63,191 nt of DNA, taken from the NCBI RefSeq assembly GCF_900129355.1, contig NZ_FQVL01000015.1, positions 1 through 63,191 of the forward strand, read 5' to 3'. Under the pieces are notes generated by a model, which did not search any database, was not told where the DNA came from, and saw nothing but the letters and a program-made list of their open reading frames with translations. A program made the translations under genes and the position numbers. The stretch is from Seinonella peptonophila (lineage in GTDB: Bacteria > Bacillota > Bacilli > Thermoactinomycetales > Thermoactinomycetaceae). Shown here piece by piece: positions 8,440-18,401 of this stretch; the stretch's first letter is position 1; each line of letters begins with the position of its first letter.

Positions 8440-9534
8440 TTGGATAAAAAGATGAGTCTTATATATTTACATCATCTTTCGAACTGGCATGTAATCAATC
8501 ATTGTTGGAAAGCAGGTTGGCGTCCTGGTCAGGAGTTATCAAAAACTATCATAAATAGTTTGAATCATACGAAAATAAAACCGGATACAATCAAGAAGTT
8601 AACAACACAATATACAATTGAAAAAATGGAGCGGCTACAACGATATTTGGAGTCACAACTGATCGATGTGATGACGATTATGGATGATGATTATCCACCA
8701 CAACTACGAGAAATTGCTCAACCGCCTTGGGTTCTTTACTTACGCGGGGATCGAACGTTACTTTCTTCGTCTTCTATGCTTGCAGTCGTCGGGTCAAGAA
8801 AACCTACCCACTATGGAGTCCAATCAACAAAGCTACTCGTAACTGAATTAGTTCAACATGGATATATCATCGTAAGTGGTTTGGCCTATGGCATCGATGC
8901 TACTGCACATTCAACTGCTCTAAAAGAACAAGGAAAAACAATCGCTGTATTAGGTAGCGGTATTGATGTGATATATCCAAGAAGAAATCAACAGCTTTAT
9001 CATGAGATTATAGAGACAGGTTTAGTAATCTCGGAAGCTCCGACTGGTACAGCGCCGATTGCCGCCCTTTTCCCACAACGAAATCGCATTATTAGTGGTT
9101 TGTCACGCGGATGTCTTGTGATCGAGGCTGCTGCAAGGAGTGGTTCCCTCATAACGGCTTATCATAGTTTGGATCAAAATCGGGAAGTGTTTGCAGTGCC
9201 TGGACCGATTTCTTCATTACAAAGTGAAGGAACGCTTCAATTAATCCAGCAGGGAGCGAAATGTGTTATAAAATGCCAAGATATTTTAGAAGAATTTGAA
9301 GGATCGATGGTTGCTGCTACAATCGAAACAAAACAGTGTGAGTTGCCAATTATGGAGGATGATGAAGGTGTTTTGTATCAGCAAATACCCCATACTCCAA
9401 TTGATTTAAGTCAATTATATGAAAAAGTGGCTGTTCATTTTACTTTTCCTCGCTTCCATCAAGCGATTCTTTCATTAGAGATGAAAGGGTATATTGAATC
9501 AGTTCCTGGAATGAAGGTAGTACGATGTAAATAA
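8440..9534 (+). CDS. dprA: DNA-processing protein DprA
   Basis: Loads RecA on single-stranded DNA during natural transformation. The Rossmann-like core is clear: LAVVGSRKPTHYG, IVSGLAYGIDATAH, IAVLGSGIDVIYPRRN, FPQRNRIISGLS and EAAARSGSL. A C-terminal winged-helix-like part (about 300-364) follows. TTG 8440 has GAGAGGAGG about 7 bases upstream; ATG 8452 is an alternative. 364 residues, longer than B. subtilis DprA because of an N-terminal helical domain. Genomic position before topA is the usual one. Confidence 0.95.
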   Translation: MDKKMSLIYLHHLSNWHVINHCWKAGWRPGQELSKTIINSLNHTKIKPDTIKKLTTQYTIEKMERLQRYLESQLIDVMTIMDDDYPPQLREIAQPPWVLYLRGDRTLLSSSSMLAVVGSRKPTHYGVQSTKLLVTELVQHGYIIVSGLAYGIDATAHSTALKEQGKTIAVLGSGIDVIYPRRNQQLYHEIIETGLVISEAPTGTAPIAALFPQRNRIISGLSRGCLVIEAAARSGSLITAYHSLDQNREVFAVPGPISSLQSEGTLQLIQQGAKCVIKCQDILEEFEGSMVAATIETKQCELPIMEDDEGVLYQQIPHTPIDLSQLYEKVAVHFTFPRFHQAILSLEMKGYIESVPGMKVVRCK

Positions 9535-9626
9535 ATAGTTTTATCGGAAGATCAGATTCCTGTACTCGCCTGAATAAGATAAAAAGATCATTTAGGATGC
9601 TAATTTTTGTATGCTTTGTTGATTGT

Positions 9627-9655
9627 TTGACAAGGCTAAAAACTGCTGGAATAAT
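9627..9655 (+). promoter_or_regulatory. probable topA promoter
   Basis: TTGACA (9627-9632), exactly 17 bases, AATAAT (9650-9655). This is a near-consensus housekeeping promoter, about 40 bases before the topA start. Confidence 0.75.
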
Positions 9656-9692
9656 AGGAACATCTGATTTTTTGAGGGGAGGGCTTTTCTAG

Positions 9693-11771
9693 ATGGCAGA
9701 TTCATTGGTAATTGTCGAATCGCCTGCTAAAGCCAAAACCATTGGAAAGTATCTAGGGAAAAAATATATTGTGAAAGCTTCCATGGGGCATGTACGGGAT
9801 TTGCCAAAAAGTCAGCTTGGCGTTGATGTGGAGAATTACTACTCTCCGAAATATATTACTGTTCGTGGAAAAGGAAATATCCTTACCGAACTTAAAAAAG
9901 CACGTAAAAAAGTGAAAAAAGTATATTTAGCGGCTGACCCCGATCGGGAAGGGGAGGCTATAGCTTGGCATTTAGCACATAGCTTAGATGTCCCCCTTAC
10001 TGAAAAATGTCGAGTAGTGTTTAATGAAATTACAAAAGATGCCGTAAAAAACGCTTTTAAAACCCCTAGAAATATTGATATGGACCTTGTGAATGCGCAG
10101 CAGGCCAGGCGAATATTGGATCGATTAGTCGGTTATGGGATTAGTCCATTGCTTTGGAAAAAAGTGAAAAAAGGATTGAGCGCTGGGCGAGTACAATCGA
10201 TTGCGGTTAAATTAGTGATTGATCGAGAGAAGGAAATTCGCCAATTTAAACCAGAAGAGTATTGGACAGTTACAGCTATATTAATCAAAAATTCTGATAC
10301 CATTGAAGCGAAATTTGTTGGATATGGTAAAGAAAAGAAAGAACTAAAGAACGAAGAAGAAGTGCATAGATTACTTGAAGCAATTAAAGGGAAACGGTTC
10401 CGCGTCGAATCGATTAAAGAGAGTCAGCGACGTCGAAATCCTGCACCTCCTTTTATTACCAGTACACTTCAACAAGAAGCAGCACGTAAGCTTAGGTTTC
10501 GAGCACAAAAAACGATGGCAGTCGCTCAACAGCTTTACGAAGGAGTAGAACTTGGAAAACAAGGAAGTACGGGCTTGATTACTTATATGCGCACCGACTC
10601 AACCAGAATTTCAGCTACTGCACAAGAAGAGGCTGCGGGGTTTATTCGAGATACATATGGCGAAGCTTATCTTCCTAAGAAACCTCGTACAGCAAAAAAG
10701 AAATCAAATGCTCAAGATGCCCACGAGGCTGTACGTCCCACTTCAGTTTTACGGACACCTGCTTCTCTTAAAGAATATCTATCACGTGACCAATTACGAC
10801 TTTATCGATTAATCTGGGAACGTTTTGTTGCAAGTCAAATGGCATCAGCAGTACTTGATGCAGTTGCGGTCGATATACGTGTAGGAGAAGCATGGTTCCG
10901 GGCGAATGGTTCGAAAATCAAGTTTCCTGGTTTTATGAAAGTATATGTAGAAGGTAGCGATGACCAAAAAGCGAAAGAGGAAAGTTTTTTACCTGCTTTA
11001 GAGGTTGGCGAATATTTAAAGAAAAAAGATATCGTTCCCAAGCAACATTTTACTCAGCCGCCTCCACGTTATACAGAAGCGCGCTTAGTGAAGACTTTAG
11101 AGGAGCAGGGGATTGGTCGACCGAGTACTTATGCACCTACGTTGCATACGATTCAACGAAGAGGCTATGTTTTGTTAGAAGAGAATCGCTTTATCCCCTC
11201 TGAGCTTGGAGAGATCGTGATTGGCTTGATGGAAGAATTTTTTCCAGAGATTTTAAATATTGAATTCACCGTAAATATGGAAGCAGATCTAGATCAGATA
11301 GAAGAAGGAAGATTAAATTGGGTTCACATTTTGGATCAATTTTATAAGCCATTTCAGCAGCGATTAGGGAAAGCTGAGGAAGAAATGGAAGAAGTAAAGG
11401 TAAAAGATGAGGTATCAGATGAGCTTTGTGAAAAATGTGGGAGTCCGATGGTATATAAATTAGGACGTTATGGGAAATTTTTAGCATGTTCTGCTTTCCC
11501 AGATTGCCGTAATACAAAACCGATTTTAAAGCAGATCGGTGTTAATTGTCCGAAATGCGAAAAAGGACAAGTGGTAGAGCGTAAAAGTACTAAGAGAAAA
11601 CGTACTTTTTATGGATGTGATCAATTTCCTGAATGTGACTTTGTCTCATGGGATCGTCCAGTTCCGCAAAAATGTCCTCGGTGTGGTAGTCTGATGGTAG
11701 AGAAAAAGAAGAAAAATGGGACCTTAATTCAATGCACACAATGTAATAATGAAGAAGAACAAGAGAATTAA
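9693..11771 (+). CDS. topA: DNA topoisomerase I
   Basis: Type IA topoisomerase that relaxes negative supercoils. The Toprim domain begins [17 protein letters not shown] and contains [16 protein letters not shown]. The catalytic tyrosine lies in TYMRTDS (about residue 298), and [11 protein letters not shown] is present. Three C-terminal four-cysteine zinc motifs begin at [16 protein letters not shown] and CPRCGSLM. 692 residues, like B. subtilis TopA. Ribosome binding site GAGGGGAGGG. Monocistronic start with trmFO downstream after 36 bases. Confidence 0.98.
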   Translation: MADSLVIVESPAKAKTIGKYLGKKYIVKASMGHVRDLPKSQLGVDVENYYSPKYITVRGKGNILTELKKARKKVKKVYLAADPDREGEAIAWHLAHSLDVPLTEKCRVVFNEITKDAVKNAFKTPRNIDMDLVNAQQARRILDRLVGYGISPLLWKKVKKGLSAGRVQSIAVKLVIDREKEIRQFKPEEYWTVTAILIKNSDTIEAKFVGYGKEKKELKNEEEVHRLLEAIKGKRFRVESIKESQRRRNPAPPFITSTLQQEAARKLRFRAQKTMAVAQQLYEGVELGKQGSTGLITYMRTDSTRISATAQEEAAGFIRDTYGEAYLPKKPRTAKKKSNAQDAHEAVRPTSVLRTPASLKEYLSRDQLRLYRLIWERFVASQMASAVLDAVAVDIRVGEAWFRANGSKIKFPGFMKVYVEGSDDQKAKEESFLPALEVGEYLKKKDIVPKQHFTQPPPRYTEARLVKTLEEQGIGRPSTYAPTLHTIQRRGYVLLEENRFIPSELGEIVIGLMEEFFPEILNIEFTVNMEADLDQIEEGRLNWVHILDQFYKPFQQRLGKAEEEMEEVKVKDEVSDELCEKCGSPMVYKLGRYGKFLACSAFPDCRNTKPILKQIGVNCPKCEKGQVVERKSTKRKRTFYGCDQFPECDFVSWDRPVPQKCPRCGSLMVEKKKKNGTLIQCTQCNNEEEQEN

Positions 11772-11807
11772 GTATTTAGCTTGATGGTAGATGGAGGTTA
11801 TAAGGAA

Positions 11808-13130
11808 TTGAGTCAACATCAGACATATGTCACTGTAATTGGGGCAGGATTAGCCGGTAGTGAGACTGCTTGGCAAATAGCCAAAAGGGGAGTACAGGTT
11901 CGGCTTTATGAGATGAGACCTGTAAAGCGAACACCTGCACACCGTTCTGATCAATTTGCCGAATTGGTATGTAGTAATTCTTTGCGAGCAAATGCACTTA
12001 CAAATGCTGTAGGCATTTTAAAAGAGGAAATGAGACAGTTGGATTCATTGATCATGAAGTGTGCTGATCGTCATGCTGTACCTGCTGGAGGAGCATTGGC
12101 AGTAGATCGTGAAGCATTTTCAGCAGAGATCACTTCAACTCTGCGGCATCATCCGTTGATTGAAGTGCTGAATGAGGAAATGACAACTCTACCTACTGGG
12201 GTAACAGTAATCGCTACAGGGCCCCTTACTTCGCCAACTTTATCGACTAAGTTGCAGGAATTGACAGGGGAAGATTATCTATATTTTTACGATGCTGCTG
12301 CACCAATTGTGGAAAGAGAAAGTATAGATGATGAAAAGGTTTTTATTGCTTCTAGATATGATAAAGGAGAAGCTGCATATATTAATTGTCCGATGAATAA
12401 AGAGGAATTTGAACGATTTTACGAAGCATTAATTCATGCTGAAACCGCACCTTTGAAAGATTTCGAAAAAGAGATTTACTTTGAGGGTTGTATGCCAATT
12501 GAAGTTTTGGCAAAAAGAGGACCAAAGACTTTATTATTTGGAGCATTAAAGCCGGTAGGATTGACAGATCCTCGTACAGGAAGACGTCCTTATGCCGTAG
12601 TCCAATTGCGTCAAGATAACCAATCAGGTACACTTTTCAATATCGTTGGTTTTCAAACGCATCTGAAATGGGGAGCTCAGAAGGAAGTATTTCGTCTTAT
12701 TCCAGGTCTGGAAAATGCGGAGATTGTTCGATATGGGGTCATGCATCGAAATACATTTATTAACTCACCACGTTTACTTAAACCAACGTATCAGTTTCGA
12801 TCACGTGATGAATTGCTTTTTGCGGGGCAAATGACAGGTGTAGAAGGTTATGTGGAATCTGCTGCATCTGGCTTGATTGCTGGAATCAATGCCGCAAGAA
12901 TGATGAGCAGACAAGAACCAGTTGTTCCACTACCAAGTACCGCAATGGGTAGCTTAGCTCATTATATTACGCAAGCTGATCCAAAGCATTTTCAACCGAT
13001 GAATGCTAATTTTGGACTTTTTGAACCTTTAACAGAGCCATCGCGTTCTAAGAAAGAGAGAGCAGAGCAGTATGCGAAACGCGCCATTGAACATATTCAG
13101 CTTTTTGTAGGTCAAATTGATCATTCATGA
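11808..13130 (+). CDS. trmFO: methylenetetrahydrofolate-tRNA-(uracil-5-)-methyltransferase
   Basis: FAD- and folate-dependent enzyme that forms 5-methyluridine at tRNA position 54. The N-terminal FAD-binding motif is [14 protein letters not shown], followed by [12 protein letters not shown] and [11 protein letters not shown], all diagnostic. TTG 11808, with GGAGG 10 bases upstream, gives the family N-terminus; the longer frame from 11781 would include its own ribosome binding site. 440 residues. In B. subtilis xerC (codV) follows; here hslV follows after about 100 bases and xerC is absent. Confidence 0.95.
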   Translation: MSQHQTYVTVIGAGLAGSETAWQIAKRGVQVRLYEMRPVKRTPAHRSDQFAELVCSNSLRANALTNAVGILKEEMRQLDSLIMKCADRHAVPAGGALAVDREAFSAEITSTLRHHPLIEVLNEEMTTLPTGVTVIATGPLTSPTLSTKLQELTGEDYLYFYDAAAPIVERESIDDEKVFIASRYDKGEAAYINCPMNKEEFERFYEALIHAETAPLKDFEKEIYFEGCMPIEVLAKRGPKTLLFGALKPVGLTDPRTGRRPYAVVQLRQDNQSGTLFNIVGFQTHLKWGAQKEVFRLIPGLENAEIVRYGVMHRNTFINSPRLLKPTYQFRSRDELLFAGQMTGVEGYVESAASGLIAGINAARMMSRQEPVVPLPSTAMGSLAHYITQADPKHFQPMNANFGLFEPLTEPSRSKKERAEQYAKRAIEHIQLFVGQIDHS

Positions 13131-13233
13131 TATGACTGATCGTTAACTGAGTTTTGAAAATAGAGAAATCGCAGTTCCCATATAAAACAGTGTTCTAGTC
13201 ATTGTAGATATGGGAATAGGAGGGTTCCGACAT

Positions 13234-13776
13234 ATGCAATCCATGCATGCAACAACTATCTTTGCGGTTCGGCATCGGGGCAAAGCAGCCATTGCTGGAG
13301 ATGGTCAGGTTACATTTGGTAATCAAATGGTAATGAAGCATAAAGCGAAAAAAGTGCGTAGACTCTATAAAAATCAGGTGTTAGCTGGGTTTGCAGGTTC
13401 AGTTGCCGATGCCATTACATTGTTTGAAAAATTTGAAGCAAAGTTAGAAGAGTATCATGGTAACTTACCTCGAGCAGCAGTTGAGTTGGCAAAAGAATGG
13501 CGAGCAGATAAGATTTTGCGAAAATTAGAGGCGATGCTGATTGTACTCAATCAAGACCATATGTTATTAATTTCGGGAACTGGCGAAGTGATTGAGCCCG
13601 ATGATGAAGTGATGGCGATTGGGTCAGGGGGTAGTTACGCTTTAGCGGCTGGACGCTCTTTGGTTCGTTATGCTAGTGATCTATCTGCAGCGGAGATCGC
13701 CAAAGCGGCGCTTACGATAGCAAGTGAGATTTGTGTATATACCAATGATCAGATTGTGTTGGAGGAGTTATCATGA
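13234..13776 (+). CDS. hslV: ATP-dependent protease subunit HslV (ClpQ)
   Basis: Peptidase subunit of the HslVU (ClpQY) complex. Core [25 protein letters not shown] is present, as are GFAGSVADA and [13 protein letters not shown] 13234 follows AGGAGGG by 9 bases and gives 180 residues, the family length. The mature N-terminal residue acts as nucleophile in this family; here residue 2 is Gln, so simple Met removal is not expected and a short propeptide (to Ser3 or the Thr of HATT) would have to be removed. Stop overlaps the hslU start (ATGA). Confidence 0.95.
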   Translation: MQSMHATTIFAVRHRGKAAIAGDGQVTFGNQMVMKHKAKKVRRLYKNQVLAGFAGSVADAITLFEKFEAKLEEYHGNLPRAAVELAKEWRADKILRKLEAMLIVLNQDHMLLISGTGEVIEPDDEVMAIGSGGSYALAAGRSLVRYASDLSAAEIAKAALTIASEICVYTNDQIVLEELS

Positions 13777-15167
13777 ATAATCCACAGGAAAAATGGACCC
13801 CTAAACAAATAGTAGCTGAGCTTGATCGTTTTATTATTGGGCAAGATCAAGCGAAACGTTCAGTAGCCGTTGCATTGCGGAATCGCTATCGCCGCAGCCT
13901 GCTGTCAAGGGAAATGCGTGAAGAGATCGTTCCTAAGAATATTCTTATGATTGGCCCAACAGGAGTTGGAAAAACTGAAATAGCTAGGCGATTAGCTAAG
14001 TTGGTTGGCGCACCTTTTATTAAATGTGAAGCAACCAAATTTACCGAAGTAGGCTATGTTGGTCGCGATGTTGAATCCATTATTCGTGATCTGGTAGAAA
14101 CGGCTGTAAGAATGGTAAAAGCTGAAAAGATCGAACGAGTAAAACCTGAAGCAGCACAACTTGCAGAGGAGAGGATTGTAGAAATCCTTGTTCCAGGCAA
14201 ACGTGCCAATCGTGGTTTTAAAAACCCTCTTGAGATGATTTTTTCTGCTGGTCCACAAGAAAAAACGGATCATGATGATCAACCAGGACTCAGAGAACGT
14301 CGGGAGCGTACGAAAGCACGTCTGAAAAACGGGGAACTGGAAGAGCAAATCATTGAAATTGAAGTAGAAGAACAATCATCTTCCATGTTTGATCTTTTTG
14401 CAGGTGCAGGGATCGAACAGATGGGGATGAATATGCAAGAGATGATGGGTCAGTTCTTGCCCAAGAAAAAGAGAAAGCGTCGCTTGACTGTCCGAGAAGC
14501 CCGTGAAATTCTGATCCAAGAAGAGGGTCAAAAGTTGATCGATATGGATCAAGTCACACAAGAATCGGTAGAACGTGTTGAGCAATCAGGGATTGTCTTT
14601 ATCGATGAACTTGATAAAATTGCCGGAAAAGATCGATCAGGTCCGGATGTATCACGAGAAGGTGTTCAGCGCGATATTTTGCCGATCATAGAAGGGTCAA
14701 CAGTTATGACAAAGTATGGGGCAGTGAAAACGGATCATATTTTGTTTATTGCAGCAGGTGCATTTCATGTGGCAAAACCATCTGATTTAATCCCTGAGTT
14801 ACAAGGTCGTTTTCCAATTCGCGTGGAGCTCTCGGATTTGACTGGAGATGACTTTGTTCGAATCCTAACAGAGCCACAAAGTGCGTTAATTAAGCAATAT
14901 ACTGCCTTATTAGAGACAGAGAAGATTACAGTTGAATTCACGACTGAGGCGATTCGTGAGATAGCACATTTAGCAGCTGAAGTAAACCATACCATTGAAA
15001 ATATTGGGGCTCGAAGGCTTCATACAATACTTGAGCGGCTTTTAGAAGAGTTATCTTTTGAAGCACCTGATCTTGGAGCAACAAATATTACAATCACACC
15101 TGAGTATGTGAAAGATCGTCTAAAGGATATTGTAGGGGATCGGGATTTAAGCCAATATATCCTGTAA
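13773..15167 (+). CDS. hslU: HslU (ClpY) unfoldase
   Basis: AAA+ ATPase that unfolds substrates and feeds HslV. Walker A is [15 protein letters not shown], the pore-loop motif GYVGRDVES is present, Walker B is [12 protein letters not shown], and sensor and C-terminal LSQYIL motifs are intact. The intermediate I-domain spans about residues 110-235. 464 residues. Translationally coupled to hslV by a 4-base overlap. In B. subtilis codY comes next; here there is only a 260-base gap to rpsB. Confidence 0.97.
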   Translation: MNNPQEKWTPKQIVAELDRFIIGQDQAKRSVAVALRNRYRRSLLSREMREEIVPKNILMIGPTGVGKTEIARRLAKLVGAPFIKCEATKFTEVGYVGRDVESIIRDLVETAVRMVKAEKIERVKPEAAQLAEERIVEILVPGKRANRGFKNPLEMIFSAGPQEKTDHDDQPGLRERRERTKARLKNGELEEQIIEIEVEEQSSSMFDLFAGAGIEQMGMNMQEMMGQFLPKKKRKRRLTVREAREILIQEEGQKLIDMDQVTQESVERVEQSGIVFIDELDKIAGKDRSGPDVSREGVQRDILPIIEGSTVMTKYGAVKTDHILFIAAGAFHVAKPSDLIPELQGRFPIRVELSDLTGDDFVRILTEPQSALIKQYTALLETEKITVEFTTEAIREIAHLAAEVNHTIENIGARRLHTILERLLEELSFEAPDLGATNITITPEYVKDRLKDIVGDRDLSQYIL

Positions 15168-15286
15168 GCCAATATCAGTATTCATTGGTTGTTTGTGAAT
15201 TCTCTTCAAGAAAAGAGTGCTAACCTTTATATTTTTAATAGAGATCTTATGGTTTGTTAGAGAGCGTTATAAATTCCTGATTACTC

Positions 15287-15316
15287 TTGCGAAAGAACAA
15301 GGCTCTATGGTATATT
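15287..15316 (+). promoter_or_regulatory. putative rpsB promoter
   Basis: TTGCGA (15287-15292), 18 bases, TATATT (15311-15316). It lies about 110 bases before rpsB, leaving room for a structured leader. Confidence 0.5.
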
Positions 15317-15426
15317 CATCATTGTTGTAAAACACACGCTGAGGGATGTTATAGAGGGTTGCCACTCACATGGTTCTCTATAAACTATGATCTTAGCGGA
15401 GGTGCAAACCAAGGGAGGATTTTAAG
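15317..15426 (+). promoter_or_regulatory. rpsB mRNA leader, possibly structured
   Basis: The leader holds a long imperfect stem beginning ATAGAG and ending CTCTAT (about 15350-15382), then a purine-rich stretch and GGGAGG before the ATG. Leaders of ribosomal protein operons often bind the encoded protein; autoregulation by S2 is an inference from position and structure only. Confidence 0.4.
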
Positions 15427-16137
15427 ATGGCAGTTGTATCAATGAAGCAACTATTAGAAGCAGGTGTTCATTTTGGACATCAAACAAGACGCTGGAACCC
15501 TAAGATGTCCAAATACATCTTTACTGAACGTAATGGGATTTACATTATTGATTTGCAAAAAACAGTAAAGATGATGGAGCAATCCTATCATTTTGTACGT
15601 GAGATTGCTCGTAATGGTGGAACCGTCTTATTTGTCGGAACTAAGAAGCAAGCTCAAGACGCTGTCAAAGAAGAAGCAATACGTTGTGATATGTTTTATG
15701 TAAATCATCGTTGGTTGGGTGGAACATTGACCAATTTCCAAACCATTCGTAAACGGATTGATCGATTGCATCAGTTGGAGCGGATGGAGGAAGATGGAAC
15801 ATTCGCAGTTTTGCCTAAAAAAGAAGTTGTCTTACTCAAAAAAGAACAGGCTAAACTTGAGAAGTTCTTGGGTGGAATTAAGCAGATGGAAAAACTTCCA
15901 GATGCAATCTTTATCATTGACCCGCGCAAAGAGCGAATTGCTGTTGCTGAAGCGAGAAAGTTGAATATACCCATTATCTCTATTGTGGATACAAATTGTG
16001 ATCCAGATGAGATTGATCATATTATTCCTGGAAACGATGATGCGATTCGAGCAGTTCGACTTTTCACATCTAAAATTGCAGATGCTGTTTTAGAAGGAAA
16101 ACAAGGCGAACAACAACAAAGCAGCAGTGCTTCTTAA
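15427..16137 (+). CDS. rpsB: 30S ribosomal protein S2
   Basis: Small-subunit protein S2. Starts [27 protein letters not shown] and contains [29 protein letters not shown] and [24 protein letters not shown], all strongly conserved. 236 residues with a Gln/Ser-rich tail. Followed by tsf after a structured 83-base gap. Confidence 0.99.
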   Translation: MAVVSMKQLLEAGVHFGHQTRRWNPKMSKYIFTERNGIYIIDLQKTVKMMEQSYHFVREIARNGGTVLFVGTKKQAQDAVKEEAIRCDMFYVNHRWLGGTLTNFQTIRKRIDRLHQLERMEEDGTFAVLPKKEVVLLKKEQAKLEKFLGGIKQMEKLPDAIFIIDPRKERIAVAEARKLNIPIISIVDTNCDPDEIDHIIPGNDDAIRAVRLFTSKIADAVLEGKQGEQQQSSSAS

Positions 16138-16139
16138 AA

Positions 16140-16200
16140 TAGACTCATCAAATAAGAATGGGGCGTAGGGCTCTGATTGAGTCTTCCCCCGTTTTTAGTA
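16140..16200 (+). terminator. rpsB-tsf intergenic attenuator
   Basis: AGACTCA pairs with TGAGTCT about 38 bases on, and an overlapping GGGG / CCCC pairing is followed by GTTTTTA. The two alternative foldings look like a partial terminator that lowers expression of tsf relative to rpsB. Confidence 0.5.
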
Positions 16201-16220
16201 GTGTACAAGGAGGTTGACAT

Positions 16221-16886
16221 ATGACAGTTTCAGCATCGCTAGTAAAGGAACTCCGCACCAAGACTGGTGCAGGTTTTATGGATTGTAAAAAAGCACTTAC
16301 AGAGACAAATGGTGATATTGAAAAAGCGATTTCATATCTTCGTGAAAAAGGAATTGCTTCAGCAGCCAAAAAAGCAGATCGTGTCGCTGCTGAAGGGATT
16401 GTTGAATCCTACATACATGCAGGCGGACGGATTGGTGTATTATTGGAAGTGAATTGTGAGACAGATTTTGTAGCAAAAAATGATAACTTCCGCGCGTTTG
16501 TTAAGGACGTAGCTATGCAAATCGCTGCTTTAGCTCCACAGTATGTTCGTCGAGAAGATGTGCCAGAAGACATATTAGCTAAAGAAAAAGAAGTGTATCG
16601 CCAACAAGCACTTGAAGAAGGAAAGCCTGAGAAATTTCTTGATAATATCATCAATGGTCGGTTGGACAAGTTTTATAAACAGGTGTGTTTGCTAGAACAA
16701 GAATTTGTCAAAAATGATCCAGATCATAAGGGTCGCACCATTGATCAATTGGTCAAAGAACAAATTGACTTAATCGGAGAGAACATTACAATTCGCCGTT
16801 TTGTTCGATACGAATTAGGCGAAGGAATTGAAAAACGCCAGGATAACTTCGTCGAAGAAGTGATGTCTCAAGTGAAAAAGGCTTAA
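16221..16886 (+). CDS. tsf: elongation factor Ts (short form)
   Basis: Nucleotide exchange factor for EF-Tu. Has the N-terminal UBA-like domain ([20 protein letters not shown]) and the TDFVAKN motif that contacts EF-Tu. At 221 residues it is shorter than the roughly 290 residues in B. subtilis: one of the two dimerisation subdomains appears reduced, as in other short EF-Ts proteins. Strong AAGGAGGT ribosome binding site. A perfect terminator follows, so frr is transcribed separately. pyrH, normally next, is missing. Confidence 0.97.
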   Translation: MTVSASLVKELRTKTGAGFMDCKKALTETNGDIEKAISYLREKGIASAAKKADRVAAEGIVESYIHAGGRIGVLLEVNCETDFVAKNDNFRAFVKDVAMQIAALAPQYVRREDVPEDILAKEKEVYRQQALEEGKPEKFLDNIINGRLDKFYKQVCLLEQEFVKNDPDHKGRTIDQLVKEQIDLIGENITIRRFVRYELGEGIEKRQDNFVEEVMSQVKKA

Positions 16887-16897
16887 TGGCACATACC

Positions 16898-16926
16898 AAG
16901 GGACACATCAACGTGTCCCTTTTTTA
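16898..16926 (+). terminator. terminator after tsf
   Basis: Perfect 9-bp stem AAGGGACAC / GTGTCCCTT with a 6-base loop and a T run. Confidence 0.92.
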
Positions 16927-16960
16927 CAATTACAAGGCATAAACAAAGGGAGGAAATAAA

Positions 16961-17518
16961 ATGGTGTCTGATGTAAAATCAAAGGCAAAAGAAAAAATGG
17001 ATAAAACAATCCTTGTATTAAAACAGGATCTAGCAACAATTCGGGCTGGGAGAGCCAATCCAGCAATTTTGGATAAAGTAACAGTAGAATATTATGGAGC
17101 TGTCACTCCATTAAACCAAGTGGCGAATATTTCCAGTCCTGATCCGCGGAGCTTACTCATTCAACCTTGGGATCAGTCGATCCTTGCCGAAGTTGAAAAA
17201 GCAATTTTGCGTTCGGAACTCGGCTTTACACCTAGTAACGATGGTAATGTCATTCGCATTGTGATCCCTGCACTAACAGAAGAGCGTCGAAATGAATTGA
17301 TAAAGGTTGTGAAGAAGACAGGAGAAGAATCAAAAGTTGTGATTCGTAATATTCGACGCGATGCCAATGATGGAATTAAGAAATTGGAAAAAAACGGAGA
17401 CATTCCAGAAGATGATGCACGCCGAGGGCAGGACGAAATTCAGAAACTCACAGATCAATTTATAAAGGAAATCGACCGAATTATTGCTAATAAAGAAAAA
17501 GAAATGTTGGAGATATAG
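16961..17518 (+). CDS. frr: ribosome recycling factor
   Basis: Splits the post-termination ribosome together with EF-G. 185 residues, full length, with the typical [34 protein letters not shown] and [12 protein letters not shown] motifs. GGGAGG ribosome binding site. It lies directly after tsf, without the usual pyrH in between, and is followed by an IS-type right-end hairpin. Confidence 0.98.
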   Translation: MVSDVKSKAKEKMDKTILVLKQDLATIRAGRANPAILDKVTVEYYGAVTPLNQVANISSPDPRSLLIQPWDQSILAEVEKAILRSELGFTPSNDGNVIRIVIPALTEERRNELIKVVKKTGEESKVVIRNIRRDANDGIKKLEKNGDIPEDDARRGQDEIQKLTDQFIKEIDRIIANKEKEMLEI

Positions 17519-17520
17519 TG

Positions 17521-17562
17521 GAGAATCCTTCACCCACGGGGTGGGAAACTGTGGGTGAAGTT
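17521..17562 (+). repeat. solo IS200/IS605-type end hairpin
   Basis: GAGAATC followed by a perfect 10-bp stem CTTCACCCAC / GTGGGTGAAG (17528-17537 with 17551-17560) starts three bases after the frr stop. There is no T run, so it is a poor terminator. Its AGAATC-plus-hairpin form matches the element ends at 1180, 37973, 54391 and 62864. It may be a relic right end, or simply serve as a transcript-stabilising 3' stem. Confidence 0.5.
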
Positions 17563-17598
17563 ATGAATTGAAACAGGTTTCATAGCGGAGGAACTAAT

Positions 17599-18384
17599 AT
17601 GTTAAAATCGTTTAAACGACTTGTTAACCCGACAGCTAAGACAAAACGGGATGAAGAAGCGCTAATCTCGTCGATTAAGCAGCATCCACTACCCCAACAT
17701 ATTGCGATTATTACGGATGGAAATGGTCGATGGGCGCGAAAAAGGGGTCTGCCTCGTACGGCTGGTCATGCTGCTGGGATGATGCGGATACGTGAAATCA
17801 TTCGAAGTGCAGATGAAATAGGTCTGCCAGTTTTAACATTCTATTCTTTTTCAACCGAGAACTGGAAACGACCTCGGAAAGAGGTTGAGTACTTAATGCG
17901 TTTGCCAATTGAGTTTTTAAAGAGTGACTTAAAAGAATTAATTGAGCGTAATGTGAAAGTACAGATGCTAGGTGATAAACAGCAAACTCCACAAGAAACT
18001 TATGCAGCATTGCTTGAATTTGAAAAACAGACTGCGCAGAATACAGGTTTGATTCTTAATTTTGCGATCAATTATGGATCGCGTGGCGAAATTATTCATG
18101 CAGTACAACAGATGATTCAAGATGCAAAAAATAATCAAATCGATGCAGATATGATTGATGAGTCGTTATTTAGTCAATATTTATTGACAAAGGGTTTACC
18201 TGATCCTGACATGGTCATTCGTACGAGTGGTGAAGTCAGAGTTAGTAATTTTCTTTTGTGGCAAATAGCTTATAGTGAGCTATGGTTTACAGATGCACTA
18301 TGGCCGGATTTTACTTCTTATATGTTATTTGAAGCGATCCAGGAGTTTCAAAGTCGTACGCGTAGATATGGCGCCGTAACCTAA
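17599..18384 (+). CDS. uppS: undecaprenyl diphosphate synthase
   Basis: cis-Prenyltransferase that makes the C55 lipid carrier for peptidoglycan and wall polymers. Signature IITDGNGRWARKRGLPRTAGH (catalytic Asp in ITDGNG), FYSFSTENWKRP, and the C-terminal SNFLLWQIAYSELWFTDALWPDF are all present. 261 residues. Followed by cdsA after 17 bases; uppS-cdsA-dxr-rseP form the usual envelope/isoprenoid operon. Confidence 0.97.
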   Translation: MLKSFKRLVNPTAKTKRDEEALISSIKQHPLPQHIAIITDGNGRWARKRGLPRTAGHAAGMMRIREIIRSADEIGLPVLTFYSFSTENWKRPRKEVEYLMRLPIEFLKSDLKELIERNVKVQMLGDKQQTPQETYAALLEFEKQTAQNTGLILNFAINYGSRGEIIHAVQQMIQDAKNNQIDADMIDESLFSQYLLTKGLPDPDMVIRTSGEVRVSNFLLWQIAYSELWFTDALWPDFTSYMLFEAIQEFQSRTRRYGAVT

Positions 18385-18401
18385 AGGCAGGAGAAGAGTG
18401 A

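Noticed and set aside
9535-9692. Possible small gene between dprA and topA
   Set aside because: No open frame with a ribosome binding site; the gap is explained by the topA promoter.
15205-15225. GAGTGCTAA resembling half of a CIRCE (HrcA) operator
   Set aside because: The matching TTAGCACTC half at the required 9-base spacing is absent, and no heat-shock gene follows directly.
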